Source: Ferroacidibacillus organovorans
GTDB lineage: Bacteria > Bacillota > Bacilli > Alicyclobacillales > SLC66
Assembly: GCF_001642725.1 (NCBI RefSeq)
Contig: NZ_LSUQ01000021.1
Coordinates: 1 to 43,427, forward strand
Direction of reading: 5' to 3'
Length of the DNA stretch: 43,427 nucleotides
The translations under genes were made by a program, and so were the position numbers. Under the pieces are notes generated by a model. The model did not search any database. It worked only from the letters and a program-made list of their open reading frames with translations, and was not told the origin of the DNA. How positions within the stretch are numbered: position 1 is the first letter of the stretch; each line of letters opens with the position of its first letter. Below are positions 42,852 to 43,427 of the stretch, piece after piece.

Positions 42852-43427
42852 TCAACGAACGTTTTTCATCCACTCAAGGACATCATCTGCGCGCCGCGGA
42901 ATCGCCATTGACAAAACATCGTGCCCGTCCCCTGTCACGAGCACATCATCTTCCAAACGAATGCCAATATCCCATTCTGCGATGTAGAGACCCGGCTCCA
43001 CCGTAATCACCATACCAGGTTCAAGCAGCGTTCCTTTGCGATCCCCGACATCATGCGTATCGAGTCCTAGAAAATGTCCCACAGAGTGGTAATAATAGGT
43101 GGGGAGTTGCTCAGGCGATGTCATGACGCCGATGCGCATCAGGCCATCTGCCAGGATGGTTTTCGCACACTCATTCAACTCTGTGAAACTGACACCCGGT
43201 TTAATCATCGCAGTCGTCTCTTCGAGCGCCTGGCATACCACATCATACACCTGCCGCTGCCGCTCGCTAAACACACCTGATACGGGAAAGGTGCGGCTGA
43301 TATCTGCGCAATAGTGTTGATAGGCCGCGCCCAAGTCAAAGAGCACCAGTTCCCCCTCCTGAACAACGGCCTGATTCTCAATATAGTGAAGCACCGTTGC
43401 GCGCGCACCGCCTGCGACGATGCTCTC
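42852..43427 (-). CDS. pepP: Xaa-Pro aminopeptidase / aminopeptidase P (3' part; 5' end beyond window)
   Basis: The last 191 residues of an M24B metallopeptidase that removes N-terminal residues preceding proline. All five metal ligands are here: Asp in LFDLGA, Asp in ADISRTFPV, His in YHSVGHFLGLDTHDVGD, Glu in VEPGLYI, and Glu in IGIRLEDDVLV. The frame is open without interruption to the window edge (ESIVAGGARATVLHYIEN), so the N-terminal domain and start are outside. The C terminus ends WMKNVR. It converges with the GGDEF-EAL gene. Confidence 0.9.
   Translation of the reverse strand, partial: ESIVAGGARATVLHYIENQAVVQEGELVLFDLGAAYQHYCADISRTFPVSGVFSERQRQVYDVVCQALEETTAMIKPGVSFTELNECAKTILADGLMRIGVMTSPEQLPTYYYHSVGHFLGLDTHDVGDRKGTLLEPGMVITVEPGLYIAEWDIGIRLEDDVLVTGDGHDVLSMAIPRRADDVLEWMKNVR

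Noticed and set aside
1-43427. CRISPR arrays, insertion sequences, rRNA genes
   Set aside because: No regularly spaced repeats, transposase genes or rRNA-like sequence were found on reading both strands.

Overview
The window looks like a chromosomal segment of a Gram-positive, aerobic, free-living Bacillota, probably related to the acidophilic Alicyclobacillaceae. The grounds are strong AGGAGG-type ribosome binding sites, frequent TTG and GTG starts, and Bacillus-type families: BmrC/BmrD-like ABC exporters, a short Gnd, a YtrA-type GntR regulator, YcdB/SLH and DUF4395 proteins. The lineage is an inference from gene content; no rRNA or marker gene is present.

Layout. 1-6.4 kb: a GT-C membrane glycosyltransferase coupled to glycerol kinase, then pentose-phosphate genes gnd (+) and zwf (-), with a cyclase-family hydrolase coupled to zwf. 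6.5-9.1 kb: an AONS/BioF-like enzyme and a Met-rich exported protein paired with a four-helix membrane protein. 9.2-11.7 kb: divergent aldo/keto reductase and succinate-semialdehyde-type dehydrogenase. 11.7-16.9 kb: an ABC-F ATPase coupled to an RluA pseudouridine synthase, a DMT transporter and a MATE transporter. 17.0-23.5 kb: one long minus-strand transcription unit, in order a candidate leader peptide inside a foldable RNA, a BmrC-like half-exporter broken near its end by an in-frame TAG, its BmrD-like partner, a NIF3 protein and an S9 peptidase. 23.5-26.9 kb: a D-2-hydroxyacid dehydrogenase and a large YcdB/SLH exported protein.

At 27.0 kb lies a selenocysteine tRNA gene (selC, anticodon TCA) with its own promoter. 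From just after it to about 35.7 kb the sequence is visibly more AT-rich and holds an MFS transporter, an APH-like protein lacking the usual catalytic Asp, gene remnants, a YdeI protein, a peptide/metal-type ABC uptake operon without ATPase genes, and a LysR regulator. This may be an island next to selC.

35.8-43.4 kb returns to the background composition: a three-gene operon (GntR/YtrA regulator, DUF1648-DUF5808 membrane protein, soluble alpha/alpha-toroid protein), a rhodanese divergent from a DUF4395 membrane protein, a phosphodiester glycosidase, a PAS-GGDEF-EAL protein and the 3' part of an aminopeptidase P gene that runs off the window.

The strongest leads are the selC gene with its AT-rich flank, the leader-peptide/structured RNA upstream of the heterodimeric ABC exporter and the exporter's TAG codon, and several genes whose best ribosome binding site points to an ATT or ATC start.
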